From: Gastranaerophilus sp944325835 | GTDB lineage: Bacteria; Cyanobacteriota; Vampirovibrionia; Gastranaerophilales; Gastranaerophilaceae | Reading direction: 5' to 3' | NCBI GenBank assembly: GCA_963931575.1 | Contig: OZ007029.1 | Coordinates: 1,674,001-1,738,000 of the forward strand | Length of the DNA: 64,000 nucleotides | Part shown: positions 29,870 to 38,717 of the stretch, one piece after another | How the letters are laid out: each line of letters opens with the position of its first letter | How positions within the stretch are numbered: the stretch's first letter is position 1 | Translations under genes and position numbers: made by a program | The notes under the pieces: model-generated | What the model was told of the DNA's origin: nothing | Seen by the model: the letters and a program-made list of their open reading frames with translations, nothing else | The model's database searches: none

Positions 29870-30910
29870 CTATACCATACTTTCAATATGTGAGGCAATA
29901 ATGCACGCAACTTTAGGGGGCATATCCACTACTTCACCTTCCAGCGCACTGAATACAAAACGTCTTACACGTGCTCTTTCAGGCTTCAAAAACAATTCCA
30001 GTTTCGGACGGTCGATGAAATCTCCAAGTGCTTTAATTTTATTTACAATCTTTGTCGGTGAAAGATTTAACGGCTGTGCCGGCAGAATATCACGGAATTC
30101 TCTCAAGCACTGCATAACCGTTCGGGGATCAATTTTTCCGGTTAAATCATCCATACCCATATAACGAATAATATCATTTGCCTCATCCGGATTAAATTGA
30201 TTCAAAATAACCTGAACTTTATCCTGCTGCATACGTTGAAAAAGCATTGCAACAGTGACAAGGCGCAGCATCTTGGCAGATTCGGCATCAAGTTTTTCCA
30301 GCCCGTTAGGGGCTTTAGGAAGATTAACTGCACCCTGCGGAGCACCTTGAGGCGCTCTGCCCTGTGGAGTCTGTTGTGCCGCAGCCGCTTGCTGCTGGGC
30401 TTCGGCCTGCATTTGTTCATCCGCGCTCTGAGCCATTGCGTCAATGTTTGATTGACTTACGGCCTTCTCCATTAACTCATCGTCAATAAGATTTCTCTTT
30501 TTCAATTCTTCAATTGCGTGGACATAAGTGTTTCGGACATGGTGCTCAATCGCCTCAAGCGCCTGCTCCTGCGGAACATTCTGCCTGAAAGCGTTTTTTG
30601 AAACCTCAAAAATCGTAAGCGCGATTTTTTGCATAATCGGATCCCAGTACTGCCGCGGAATACCGGAATTAACAAGGTCAACAGACTTGTGGAACGACCA
30701 CTCGGCGATAATCTGTGTAATCATTACCGCCTGATCTGCGTTAAACTCCCCGTCTTTATCGAGGGCTTCACCTGCAATCATCGCGAATTTCAAAAGGGTT
30801 GTTGTGATGTATTCTTTTTGATCGGGTGTAAAATGCGCCGGCACAAGCTCACTGGCCTGTGCGTGCATATCCTGTGCAAAAGCTTTATAATCAAAACCCT
30901 TTATCGCCAT
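29870..30910 (-). CDS. fliG: FliG-like flagellar switch protein, strongly divergent
   Basis: The gene lies between fliF and fliH, where fliG normally sits, and the 346-residue length fits FliG. The second half has FliG-like armadillo helices (AMLFQRMQQDKVQVILNQF, then NPDEANDIIRYMG). I do not see the EHPQR motif of the middle domain or the charged torque helix of the C-terminus (it ends KVACIIASHIESMV). The N-terminal 150 residues are not recognisably FliG. An Ala/Gln-rich linker (residues 165-195) joins the halves. It could be a C-ring scaffold without normal torque residues. The assignment rests mostly on gene order. Confidence 0.6.
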   Translation of the reverse strand: MAIKGFDYKAFAQDMHAQASELVPAHFTPDQKEYITTTLLKFAMIAGEALDKDGEFNADQAVMITQIIAEWSFHKSVDLVNSGIPRQYWDPIMQKIALTIFEVSKNAFRQNVPQEQALEAIEHHVRNTYVHAIEELKKRNLIDDELMEKAVSQSNIDAMAQSADEQMQAEAQQQAAAAQQTPQGRAPQGAPQGAVNLPKAPNGLEKLDAESAKMLRLVTVAMLFQRMQQDKVQVILNQFNPDEANDIIRYMGMDDLTGKIDPRTVMQCLREFRDILPAQPLNLSPTKIVNKIKALGDFIDRPKLELFLKPERARVRRFVFSALEGEVVDMPPKVACIIASHIESMV

Positions 30911-30977
30911 TATTTATTCCTTTTTATTATTGTTCCCAACAGGCTTGCCCCGCGGGTCAAACCGCGGCTCGCCAGTC
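30911..30977. repeat. Repeat fragment in the fliF-fliG gap
   Basis: CCGCGG...CCGCGG arms around GGTCAAA (30951-30966) in a GC-rich run ending GGCTCGCC resemble a decayed module of the dispersed repeat. They lie upstream of the fliG start and downstream of the fliF stop. Confidence 0.4.
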
Positions 30978-32672
30978 TTATGATTTTTCTATCCAGCTCT
31001 TAATTTTTTCTGCCGCATCTTCATCCGAAATATCAGAAATATCAGCTGAAATTCCCGTTAAAGCTTCCACAAGCTGATCAACAGACGGCATTTGCGGGCC
31101 TTTGTCCGTAATTGCACCGCGCTGCTGCTGTTCCATCAGACCTTGAGCGAGTTCTGATTGTTGTGCGGTCAGTTGATTTGCTCTCATATTGATAGCCTGA
31201 AGCTGTTGTTCCTGTTGGCTGGCAAGTTGACGTAAGCTTTCAACTTCCTGCTGCTGTTCTTCTCTTGCACGTTTAATCTTGTTAGAAACGTGTCCGATGA
31301 TAAACAGTGCTGCAAGTCCGGAAATTGCGACTGCAAGCCACCAAGGATTACCTGTCTTATCAGGTTCAGCAAGCTTAACAGGTCTGTCGGAAGCAAGATA
31401 CGGATCCTGAGAGTCTGAAAATGCGATAGAAACATTTTCGGCCTTTGCTTTCGGGCTTGCCGCCTTTGCGATTAAATCTTTAAGTTCCGCAATGGTTGTA
31501 TTAGCAGGAAGTGCGCTTTTTTCAATAGTTACGGCAATTGAAATCTCTTCCATTACACCGGGTTTAATATATTCATTAACCTGTGTTTTTGTAACGCCGT
31601 ATTGGGTTTCAGTTGCCTGACGGGAATAATTTCTGTTTTGCGTAGAATTTACATCCCCGGGAGCTAAACCATTTGGCAGGTACACACTTACCGCATTAAT
31701 ACCTTTATTTGAATCCGCAGTTTGATCGCCCAAACCTTCCTGGAAGGATTGTTCGGTAACAGCAGTCTTTTGAGTCGGATCATAAATTATACTGAATTTT
31801 TCAACAGGGGCCTGCACCAGAAAAGTACTGACCGTAACTACATAGTTACCTTTACCGTTAAGAAGTCTGTCTAACTGTGCGGAAACTTTCTTCTGCATAT
31901 AACGATCATTTTCTTCAAGTTTTGCAAGCATTTCATCCTGCGCACCCATAAGACTGTGGTAAACGTTCCCATTGGTATCAGTAATAGCAATATTTTCAGC
32001 AGTCAACCCGGAAACGCTGCCCAAAAGCAGATTGGAAATCGCCTTAACTTTTGTCTGGTCTAATTTTTCACCAACCGGAATCGTTACCTGAACTGTTGCG
32101 GTTACAGGTTTTTGATTGGCTGTAAATAGTGACTGTTCAGGAATGGAAATAAATACAGACGCGTTTTCTATCGGATTAATCTTTCTGATTAATCTTGATA
32201 ATTCGCCGTTAATCGCGCGTGCCAGTCTAATTTTTTTATCTTCTTTTGTGGATGTGAAATCGCCCTTATCAAAAATTTCCAAACCTACGTTCTGGTCAAA
32301 AAGTCCGCTTTCAACGATTGCGATAATTGCTTTATCGCGCTGCTCGGTCGTACATCTTTTGCGCCCGGTAGTGCAGTCGCCTTTTTTAAGATAAATTCTG
32401 GATTTTGTACCGTCGACGGCTCTGCTTGCCGCAATATCCTGTTTTGCAAGCAACGCCTGAATTTCAAGAGCTTTGCCCAAATTATCGGTTGTTAAAAGGT
32501 CAACATCTTCTTTAATTGGTTCCATGCTGACTTCAACATCACCTTTTTTATTACTGTTTCCGGCACTTACCGTAATCGGCACGACAATTGCAAGCACCAG
32601 TAAAAGTGCAACTCCGGCAATTAAGCCGAAAAATAAAGGTTTATTCTCTTGTAATTTTGACAAAAATTCCAT
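30978..32672 (-). CDS. fliF: Flagellar MS-ring protein FliF
   Basis: FliF builds the inner-membrane MS ring. The 564-residue protein has an N-terminal membrane helix (FFGLIAGVALLLVLAIVVPI), a YscJ/FliF ring-building motif (RLARAINGELSRLIRKI, then ENASVFISIPEQSLF) near residues 155-190, and a second helix near residue 440 (WWLAVAISGLAALFIIGHVS). The short acidic tail ending DAAEKIKSWIEKS fits the FliG-binding segment. Two Cys (CTTGRKRC) near residue 100 are unusual. Retention of the FliG-binding tail argues that the adjacent divergent fliG-like product really docks here. Confidence 0.92.
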   Translation of the reverse strand: MEFLSKLQENKPLFFGLIAGVALLLVLAIVVPITVSAGNSNKKGDVEVSMEPIKEDVDLLTTDNLGKALEIQALLAKQDIAASRAVDGTKSRIYLKKGDCTTGRKRCTTEQRDKAIIAIVESGLFDQNVGLEIFDKGDFTSTKEDKKIRLARAINGELSRLIRKINPIENASVFISIPEQSLFTANQKPVTATVQVTIPVGEKLDQTKVKAISNLLLGSVSGLTAENIAITDTNGNVYHSLMGAQDEMLAKLEENDRYMQKKVSAQLDRLLNGKGNYVVTVSTFLVQAPVEKFSIIYDPTQKTAVTEQSFQEGLGDQTADSNKGINAVSVYLPNGLAPGDVNSTQNRNYSRQATETQYGVTKTQVNEYIKPGVMEEISIAVTIEKSALPANTTIAELKDLIAKAASPKAKAENVSIAFSDSQDPYLASDRPVKLAEPDKTGNPWWLAVAISGLAALFIIGHVSNKIKRAREEQQQEVESLRQLASQQEQQLQAINMRANQLTAQQSELAQGLMEQQQRGAITDKGPQMPSVDQLVEALTGISADISDISDEDAAEKIKSWIEKS

Positions 32673-32735
32673 TTGTTCTCTCTTGGCGGTGTCAACCGCA
32701 TTCCCTAACTAAGTCTGGTAAACTATTTACAAAAA

Positions 32736-33077
32736 TTATACCTGAATTTGCATTACTCTATCGTAGGCGTTGATAACTTTACCAACTGCCTGAGTTGCAA
32801 TGTTAACCGTAACTTCTGATTTAGCCATTGCAATCATAACGTCGTGGACATCGACATTGTTGTTACCTGACATAACGTCTTTTAACATATTGTCAGGGGC
32901 ATTGAGTTCCTGATTGAAGTTTTCAAGTAAACCCGAGAAAACCTGTTTGAAATCAGGAGAGTTCGCTGTTTCGACCCTGCTTGTCCGCATCGGCTGCATA
33001 TTGCCGATTCCGGTGTCGATTTTTGAGTGTTGAATTCTTCCCGCAAGATCATATTGAGGATAAAAGCTGTTGTACAT
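32736..33077 (-). CDS. fliE: Flagellar hook-basal body protein FliE
   Basis: FliE links the MS ring to the rod and is an early type III export substrate. The 113-residue protein has the conserved C-terminal core DVHDVMIAMAKSEVTVNIAT, then QAVGKVINAYDRVMQIQV. It is the first gene of the minus-strand flagellar run; flgB and flgC, which often precede it, are absent, so the run starts at fliE. A Shine-Dalgarno AGAAAGGG is present. Confidence 0.92.
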   Translation of the reverse strand: MYNSFYPQYDLAGRIQHSKIDTGIGNMQPMRTSRVETANSPDFKQVFSGLLENFNQELNAPDNMLKDVMSGNNNVDVHDVMIAMAKSEVTVNIATQAVGKVINAYDRVMQIQV

Positions 33078-33204
33078 AGGTTTTAGCCCTTTCTTATAAT
33101 TACCATATTACATGATATTTATATATTATGTACCCCTCTTTCTCAAAAAATCCTACTTTTAGATGAGGAATTTCGAGTGATTTCGTACATTGCTACTACA
33201 ATAA

Positions 33205-33318
33205 AGCAGTTCTCCGCCACTTCCGCCCCGCTGAACCGCGGGTCGCGCGTGGCTGCGCTGTCTAATACGCCACTCAAAAGTTTCGCTCACGTTCCTTATC
33301 GCGAAACTTTCTCGGACA
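33205..33318 (+). repeat. Dispersed nested-palindrome element (short variant)
   Basis: It starts AGCAGTTCTCCG and ends CTTTCTCGGACA. AAAGTTTCGC (33277-33286) pairs with GCGAAACTTT (33301-33310), a 10-bp stem whose sequence differs from the equivalent stem in the 46.7 and 58.4 kb copies. GCCAC/GTGGC and CCGC/GCGG form the left half. It fills most of the gap between fliE and the next gene. Confidence 0.8.
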
Positions 33319-33356
33319 TCTTACATATTAATGATCTTCAACGGAAAGTCATGCTT

Positions 33357-33932
33357 TTACTTCACTCTGCCTCTTGCGCGCCAGCCATATAATTCATATA
33401 CTTTATCAATGTCCTCTTGCAAAATTGTTTGCCCGTCAACGATTTTATCGTTCATTACACTCTGCGGGTTCTCAGATGACGGCAAGCCCATAACTTTTCC
33501 TACCTCATGAAGCATTATTCTGTAAATCTCTGCATCATTCTTTGCTTTCTTTGCAGGATCTTTTTCAATTTCTTCATTGTAAAGAGTATTGATTGTTATG
33601 GTTCCGTGGCGGTATGTATTCGTCTGACCTGTCAAAACAGTAGAGCCGGAATTCTTAGCCTCTTCACCGGTAACCTGATTAAATTTAACTTCAATTTCAG
33701 CAAGCCTTACATCACGCTCAAATGTCGTTTGTATAAACTGTATCTTACGCGCAAACTTTCCTTCCCACTCAATAAATGCCTTGGACATCATAGGAGTATA
33801 TTCGTTACCCTCCGGCATATAAACCAGAAGCATATTCTTGTTCCAATGGGTCGGCTCCTGCGCAAAAACCTGCGTGCAAAATAAACCGGCTAAAAGAAAA
33901 AGTCCTAAAAGTATTTTTAAAGCTTTCATCAC
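33357..33932 (-). CDS. Secreted matrixin-like protein with damaged zinc motif
   Basis: The 191-residue protein has a clear signal peptide (LGLFLLAGLFCTQVFAQ), so it is exported. The body has matrixin-like topology with LHEVGKVMGLPSS near residue 145 in the place of HExxHxxGxxH, followed by SVMND. The second and third zinc histidines are Lys and Ser, so catalysis as a zinc protease is unlikely unless other ligands are used. It may be a binding protein derived from a peptidase. A Shine-Dalgarno (GAGGAGG) precedes the ATG. It lies between the flagellar operon and a pilin regulator. Confidence 0.75.
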   Translation of the reverse strand: MMKALKILLGLFLLAGLFCTQVFAQEPTHWNKNMLLVYMPEGNEYTPMMSKAFIEWEGKFARKIQFIQTTFERDVRLAEIEVKFNQVTGEEAKNSGSTVLTGQTNTYRHGTITINTLYNEEIEKDPAKKAKNDAEIYRIMLHEVGKVMGLPSSENPQSVMNDKIVDGQTILQEDIDKVYELYGWRARGRVK

Positions 33933-34019
33933 AAATCCTCCTCTAACAAGAATAAAAGATTTATATTAAAAAAGCAAGAATATTAACTTTACAGAATAAA
34001 ATTAATCCAATTCTAATTA

Positions 34020-34307
34020 TTATTTATAAAAATCAAAATCCGGCGGGAGTTCAGCCTCAATCATTCCGGCAAAATCCGAAAACTTCATCCCGAAAGCATT
34101 TGCCAGCTTCCACATTGTCGTAATCTTTGTATCGCTGACACCCTTTTCCAGATACGACAATAATCCGTTACCAATATCATACTCGTAAGAAAATTTATTT
34201 ATCCCTGTTTTTGTACGCAATCTCTCGCGCTTAACCACATTGCCGATTGCTTTTAACAATATATCTTTATTCTTTTCTAATAATTCTTTATCATCTGCCG
34301 CTTGCAT
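34020..34307 (-). CDS. XRE-type HTH regulator next to pilin copy 3
   Basis: The 95-residue protein is mostly a helix-turn-helix domain (GNGLLSYLEKGVSDTKITTM, then WKLANAFGMKFSDFAGMI) of the Cro/CI (XRE) type, with no sensor domain. It is divergent from pilin copy 3 across an 82-base gap holding inverted repeats, so it likely controls that pilin and itself. The same layout recurs at 37.5 and 46.4 kb with different XRE proteins. Confidence 0.8.
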   Translation of the reverse strand: MQAADDKELLEKNKDILLKAIGNVVKRERLRTKTGINKFSYEYDIGNGLLSYLEKGVSDTKITTMWKLANAFGMKFSDFAGMIEAELPPDFDFYK

Positions 34308-34342
34308 GTTTCATATTGTAATGTTATAATGATTATATGTTA

Positions 34343-34370
34343 TTGACTATAGTCTATGATATATAGTTAA
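34343..34370. promoter_or_regulatory. Inverted-repeat operator in the XRE-pilin copy 3 spacer
   Basis: TTGACTATA (34343-34351) and TATAGTTAA (34362-34370) are inverted with one mismatch, 10 bases apart. GACTATAGTC is a perfect 10-bp palindrome inside it. The arm includes a possible -35 for the pilin. Confidence 0.5.
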
Positions 34371-34389
34371 ATTGAAGAAAGGATAGAAT

Positions 34390-35367
34390 ATGAAGAACTT
34401 AGCTTTTACTATGGCGGAGATATTGTTATCTCTCACAATCATCGGTGTGGTTGCGGCGATTACGCTCCCGAGTCTTACGGGAAACATCAATGAGCGAACA
34501 TGGAATACCCAGCGTAAAGCGCTTTATGCAAGATTTTCGCAGGCAATTGCACTTATGCCTTCGCTCAATGGATACGGAACTCTGACAGAAGAAAGTTCTG
34601 CAGGTGCCAGTGACGGCGTCGATACGGCAGCAGAAACTTTTGTCACAGCCGGATTGTCAAAAGTTTTGAAAATTAATAATATCTGCGACAGCGAACATAT
34701 TCAAGACTGCGGCTTTGCAGAACAATACACGGACATGTTCGGTTCTAAAAAAGATATACCTCTGGATCTGCTTGAACTAAATTCTAAATTTCAATATAGC
34801 TTCACAGAAATAACAGGCACCCCGAATTCTGTATATATTATCAATTCAAAAGTTGCAGCTTTTGAAACAGCAAATGGTGAAAGCATATTGACATATTACA
34901 ACCCGACCTGTCTTCCGGAATTGGGCAGACGCGGTTTAGATGATTTCGCCCAACAAAAAATATGCGCCAATTTTGTTTATGATTTAAACGGGAATAAAGG
35001 ACCTAACACTATGGGAAAAGATATGGGTGTGATGTCCGTATTTTATCCGTCAGATTCAATTGTTGTTGCACCTGTAATTTATACAAATACGTTTACCTCT
35101 GTTAACCAGCAGCAGGCAAACCAAAAATGCAGAGAACTGGATGATGATGCCCGCCTGCCAAGCTTAGAAGAATTTATGGCGATTTCCATAAATTACCCTC
35201 TATTAGGGATTGACAGCACTGCGTCAGACACTCACTACTGGACAAGTAAAATTTCCCCAACAGATTCCAGTGAGGGCTATGTTGTGCATGCCCTTCTGGG
35301 ACGCGTGTATTCGTGGCACGCACGTACACGGGCACACTCAGCAATGTGTATCCACAGGTACAACTAA
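34390..35367 (+). CDS. Prepilin-like protein with C-terminal lectin-like domain, copy 3 (regulator-linked)
   Basis: The 325-residue protein has a minimal prepilin leader: MKNLA and then FTMAEILLSLTIIGVVAAI, so cleavage after Ala is expected. There is no poly-G tract and no repeat insert. The Shine-Dalgarno is AAAGGATAG. Its middle carries the family's NFVYDLNGNKGPNTMGKD block. Its C-terminal lectin-like part is among the most diverged: DARLPSLEEFMAISI, HYWTSKI and a CIHRYN ending in place of CVKR. It has its own divergent XRE regulator. Together with copy 6 it is the clearest view of the ancestral gene without inserts. Confidence 0.88.
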   Translation: MKNLAFTMAEILLSLTIIGVVAAITLPSLTGNINERTWNTQRKALYARFSQAIALMPSLNGYGTLTEESSAGASDGVDTAAETFVTAGLSKVLKINNICDSEHIQDCGFAEQYTDMFGSKKDIPLDLLELNSKFQYSFTEITGTPNSVYIINSKVAAFETANGESILTYYNPTCLPELGRRGLDDFAQQKICANFVYDLNGNKGPNTMGKDMGVMSVFYPSDSIVVAPVIYTNTFTSVNQQQANQKCRELDDDARLPSLEEFMAISINYPLLGIDSTASDTHYWTSKISPTDSSEGYVVHALLGRVYSWHARTRAHSAMCIHRYN

Positions 35368-35407
35368 AAATTTTTTCAAATCAGGTTTATATGTAAGTAT
35401 AGACCAA

Positions 35408-35441
35408 GCCCCGAATTCCATCCTTTCTCGGGGCCTTTTTC
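35408..35441 (+). terminator. Terminator of pilin copy 3
   Basis: GCCCCGA (35408-35414) pairs with TCGGGGC (35428-35434), followed by CTTTTTCTT. Confidence 0.75.
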
Positions 35442-35485
35442 TTAAAAATATAATAACACAGAAAGGCGGACTTGTCATCCGCCTT

Positions 35486-36610
35486 TTATTTATTTAATTT
35501 TTCGTAATGCGCGTTGTAAAAATCGTCAAATCTGTCCTCAAGTATTGCCTGACGCGCTTTTTTAGCAAAATCAACAAGAAATTTTGTATTATGAATTGAT
35601 AAAAGCGTTGCCGCCGTACTTTCCTGACATCTGAAGAGGTGCCGGATGTATGCTTTGGAATGATTTCGGCAGGCGTAACAATCGCACTTTTCATCCAGAG
35701 GGCCGGCATCATCTTCAAACGCTTTGTTCTTGATATTTCTCTTGCCTTCCCATGTGAAGAAAGAGCCGTGACGCGCGTTTCTGGTCGGAAGCACACAGTC
35801 GAACATATCAACCCCGCTTTTTATTCCGTCAAGGAGATCTTCCGGAGTGCCGACACCCATAAGGTAACGCGGTTTGTTTTCCGGAAGCAACGGGGCTGTA
35901 AGTTTCACAAAATAATTTTTCACATCAGCCGGCTCGCCGACACTTACACCGCCAATTGCGTAACCGACAGCATCATATTGAGAAATCACAGCAGCGCTTT
36001 CTTTTCTTAAATCGTCAAAAAACGCCCCCTGCACAATCGGGAAAAGAGCCTGACGCGGATTGGTTTTAGCCTTAACGCAGCGTTCAAGCCAGCGGTGCGT
36101 ACGCTCCATTGCTTTTTTTGCGTGTTCATGGTCGCAAGGATACGGCGCGCATTCATCAAACGCCATAATTATATCCGCACCGATATCCTGCTGAATTTCC
36201 ATTGATTTTTCCGGTGAAATAAAATGCTTGCTTCCGTCTTTCGGGTCACGGAATTCCACACCGTCCTCGGTAATTTTTCGCAGGTTTGAGAGCGAAAACA
36301 CCTGAAATCCGCCGGAATCGGTAAGCACAGGCTTATGCCAGTTCATCCAGCCGTGAATTCCGCCAAAATTACGAATACGTTTTGTACCCGCACGCAAATA
36401 AAGGTGGTAAGAATTTGACAGAATAATCTGGGCGCCTGTGTCATAAATTTGATCCGTCGTCAATGTTTTGACGGCAGAATTAGTCCCGACCGGCATAAAA
36501 ACGGGCGTTTCTATAGTCCCGTGCGGAGTTTCAAAAATTCCTGCACGCGCACCTGACTGCCGGCATTTATGAACTAATTTATAGCTGAAATATTTTTCTT
36601 CACCGTTCAT
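35486..36610 (-). CDS. tgt: Queuine tRNA-ribosyltransferase
   Basis: Tgt exchanges guanine-34 for preQ1 in tRNAs for Asp, Asn, His and Tyr. The 374-residue protein has TDSGGFQVFSL (nucleophile region), MAFDECAPYPCDHE, MGVGTPEDLLDGIKSGVDMF and PTRNARHG. The zinc site CDCYACRNHSKAYIRHL is complete. Length is typical. It lies 15 bases after ndk on the same strand, suggesting a two-gene operon, with AGGTAAAA before the ATG. Confidence 0.97.
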   Translation of the reverse strand: MNGEEKYFSYKLVHKCRQSGARAGIFETPHGTIETPVFMPVGTNSAVKTLTTDQIYDTGAQIILSNSYHLYLRAGTKRIRNFGGIHGWMNWHKPVLTDSGGFQVFSLSNLRKITEDGVEFRDPKDGSKHFISPEKSMEIQQDIGADIIMAFDECAPYPCDHEHAKKAMERTHRWLERCVKAKTNPRQALFPIVQGAFFDDLRKESAAVISQYDAVGYAIGGVSVGEPADVKNYFVKLTAPLLPENKPRYLMGVGTPEDLLDGIKSGVDMFDCVLPTRNARHGSFFTWEGKRNIKNKAFEDDAGPLDEKCDCYACRNHSKAYIRHLFRCQESTAATLLSIHNTKFLVDFAKKARQAILEDRFDDFYNAHYEKLNK

Positions 36611-36625
36611 TTTTACCTATTTTAC

Positions 36626-37099
36626 CTATTGGGCATCTAAGCTTTCTATTACCAGTTCAGACATGCACTTATTGCCTTCAATGAGTTCTTCCGGCTTGAA
36701 GTAAAGAGCCAGTTCTCTTTCAGCACTTGCCGTACTGTCAGAACCGTGTACGATATTGTATTCTTTCAATTGTCCGAAATCAGCTCTGATAGTGCCGACT
36801 TCCGCCTCGTTCGGGTCAGTAGAACCCATTAAATGACGAACTCCCGCAACTACGTTGTAACCTTTCAGGGCGATTGCAACAATCGGACCGCTTTGAAGAT
36901 ATTGGATTAAACGCGGATAAAAAGGTTTATCTGCGTGTTCTATATAGTGTGCTGCGGCTAACTCATCAGATACCTGCAGCATTTTTAGACCTATAATCTT
37001 GTAACCTTTAGCTTCAAATCTTTTTAAAATTTCACCAACTAAACCTCTTCTCACACCGTCGGGTTTAACGGCAACAAATGTTCTTTCTTCTGTGTGCAT
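36626..37099 (-). CDS. ndk: Nucleoside diphosphate kinase
   Basis: Ndk equilibrates nucleoside triphosphates by a phospho-His intermediate. The chosen start is ATG 37099 (MHTEERTFVAVKPD), six bases after GGAGG; an ATG four codons earlier overlaps the Shine-Dalgarno and is less likely. The active-site region NIVHGSDSTASAERELALYF is intact. About 157 residues, slightly longer than the usual 140-150 at the C-terminus. First gene of the ndk-tgt pair. Confidence 0.96.
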   Translation of the reverse strand: MHTEERTFVAVKPDGVRRGLVGEILKRFEAKGYKIIGLKMLQVSDELAAAHYIEHADKPFYPRLIQYLQSGPIVAIALKGYNVVAGVRHLMGSTDPNEAEVGTIRADFGQLKEYNIVHGSDSTASAERELALYFKPEELIEGNKCMSELVIESLDAQ

Positions 37100-37192
37100 A
37101 ATTTCCTCCATTTACCCTAATATAACACAAAAATATTCAAAGGGGGAATAATTATAACAAAAACCCGTACAAAGGGACAAAAATCAGAAATA

Positions 37193-37510
37193 CTATTTCA
37201 CAGCCAGATAAAATTTATACATCATTGACACTAATTTGTCATCGTTATTCAACGCATTTATTAATTCGGATTTTATGTCGGCAACGGACTTATTATAATG
37301 TTCAAACATATAAAGTTCGTAAATATGAACCCCTAAAGCTTGGGCCAATTTAACAAGAGTTTCGCCCGACGGTGCAAAACGGCCGGTTTCAATATAACTT
37401 ATATTTGCAGGCCCGATTTCAACAAGTTCCGCCAACCTTTCCTGAGTAAGGTGACGCGCCTTTCTTAATTCCCTAATTCTTTTGCCCAATAACTTTTTAA
37501 TATCTTGCAT
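37193..37510 (-). CDS. XRE-type HTH regulator next to pilin copy 4
   Basis: The 105-residue protein (from ATG 37510) has a classical XRE helix-turn-helix: RIRELRKARHLTQERLAELV then EIGPANISYIETGRFAPSG. It is divergent from pilin copy 4 and overlooks a promoter and a strong inverted repeat. An in-frame TTG six codons upstream is the alternative start. Likely represses or activates copy 4 and perhaps the downstream copy 5. Confidence 0.85.
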   Translation of the reverse strand: MQDIKKLLGKRIRELRKARHLTQERLAELVEIGPANISYIETGRFAPSGETLVKLAQALGVHIYELYMFEHYNKSVADIKSELINALNNDDKLVSMMYKFYLAVK

Positions 37511-37566
37511 AACTAAATTATCCCCCAACTAATAAAAATTTTAATAGGGTATCATAGCATATTATA

Positions 37567-37595
37567 TTGACTTTTATAGTGTGGTACCGTATAAT
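37567..37595 (+). promoter_or_regulatory. Promoter of pilin copy 4
   Basis: TTGACT (37567-37572), exactly 17 bases, TATAAT (37590-37595). Its spacer contains TAGTGTGGTACC, related to a TACTGTGTAGC repeat just downstream (inverted). Confidence 0.75.
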
Positions 37596-37619
37596 AAAAT
37601 TAAAAATATATTGCTACAC

Positions 37620-37644
37620 AGTATATTTTTTGTAAAAATATACT
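37620..37644. promoter_or_regulatory. Perfect inverted repeat in the pilin copy 4 leader (operator or RNA hairpin)
   Basis: AGTATATTTTT (37620-37630) and AAAAATATACT (37634-37644) are perfectly complementary around TGT, just downstream of the predicted transcription start. A good site for the adjacent XRE regulator. Confidence 0.55.
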
Positions 37645-37664
37645 ATTATACGAAAGGATAGAAG

Positions 37665-38690
37665 ATGAAACGATTTTCAAGTACGAACACCAGCGCGGGT
37701 GTTCCTCATAGTGCATCCACTATGGCAGACCGGCAGTTCCAGAAATTGAACCCAATTAAAAACACTGCATTCACAATGGCAGAGATTTTATTATCTCTCA
37801 CGATTATCGGCGTAGTTGCAGCTATAACGCTTCCAAGTTTGACGGGTAACATCAACGAACGAACATGGGCAACACAGAAAAAAGCTCTTTATGCACGTAT
37901 GAGTCAGGCAATACCGCTAATAGGTTCCATCAACGGCTATGCTGATAGCGAAACCTTTATTACAGGAGCACTGAGTAAAGTTCTAAAAATTAATAATATT
38001 TGCGACAAAGACCATCTGGAAGACTGCGGTATTGCACCAAAATTTACAACACTTACCGGAAATACATTTAGTTATTCAGTACCATTTAAAATGTCGGATT
38101 ACAATGAAAAAATGACCAACATGCTGGCATCTGATGCAACAACAACTTACAGCTATTCGCAGGATGATTCTGAGGCTGCCGCATTTGAAACAGCTAACGG
38201 GGAAAGTGTTATACTATTCTATTTCCCAAAATGTCAGCCGGATATGTCAGAAAGTGTCAATTACTTTGTACAGCCTAAAATTTGTGTCAATATGATTTAT
38301 GACTTAAATGGGAATAAAGGGCCTAACACTGTTGGTAAAGATGTTGGAATAATGACGGTGCTATATGCAACAGACAGCGTTGTCGCAGCACCGCAGCCAT
38401 GGTATAGAAATTCAGCAACCAGTTCTTATACCACAGATCACAACGAAGCACAGCAATATTGCAGGGAACTTGACCCTGAATACAGAATGCCAAACTTAGA
38501 TGAACTTGGTTCAATGTTTGCCAATATGACATTATTAGACTTTGGCGATACTTCAAGCACACACGCCGTCTGGTCTTCGGAAATTAATGCAGCTAATAGC
38601 AGCCAAGCCTGGGATCAATCCTTCATGACCGGCTACAGACGTATACGTCCAAGAACCGAAAATCTGGCAGCCAGATGCGTTAAGCGATAA
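37665..38690 (+). CDS. Prepilin-like protein with C-terminal lectin-like domain, copy 4 (regulator-linked)
   Basis: The 341-residue protein has an intermediate leader: MKRFSSTNTSAGVPHSASTM, then more, before AFTMAEILLSL. The extra DNA contains two small palindromes (GAACACC/GGGTGTTC and CATAGTG/CACTATG), so it looks like a repeat insert that stayed in frame. Differences from the family consensus include ATQKKALYARMSQAI. The lectin-like end has EYRMPNLDELGSMF, AVWSSEI and RRIRPRTEN, then CVKR. Copy 5 follows 176 bases later on the same strand. Confidence 0.87.
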   Translation: MKRFSSTNTSAGVPHSASTMADRQFQKLNPIKNTAFTMAEILLSLTIIGVVAAITLPSLTGNINERTWATQKKALYARMSQAIPLIGSINGYADSETFITGALSKVLKINNICDKDHLEDCGIAPKFTTLTGNTFSYSVPFKMSDYNEKMTNMLASDATTTYSYSQDDSEAAAFETANGESVILFYFPKCQPDMSESVNYFVQPKICVNMIYDLNGNKGPNTVGKDVGIMTVLYATDSVVAAPQPWYRNSATSSYTTDHNEAQQYCRELDPEYRMPNLDELGSMFANMTLLDFGDTSSTHAVWSSEINAANSSQAWDQSFMTGYRRIRPRTENLAARCVKR

Positions 38691-38717
38691 ATTTAATTTA
38701 TCCTTTCTTAATATCAC

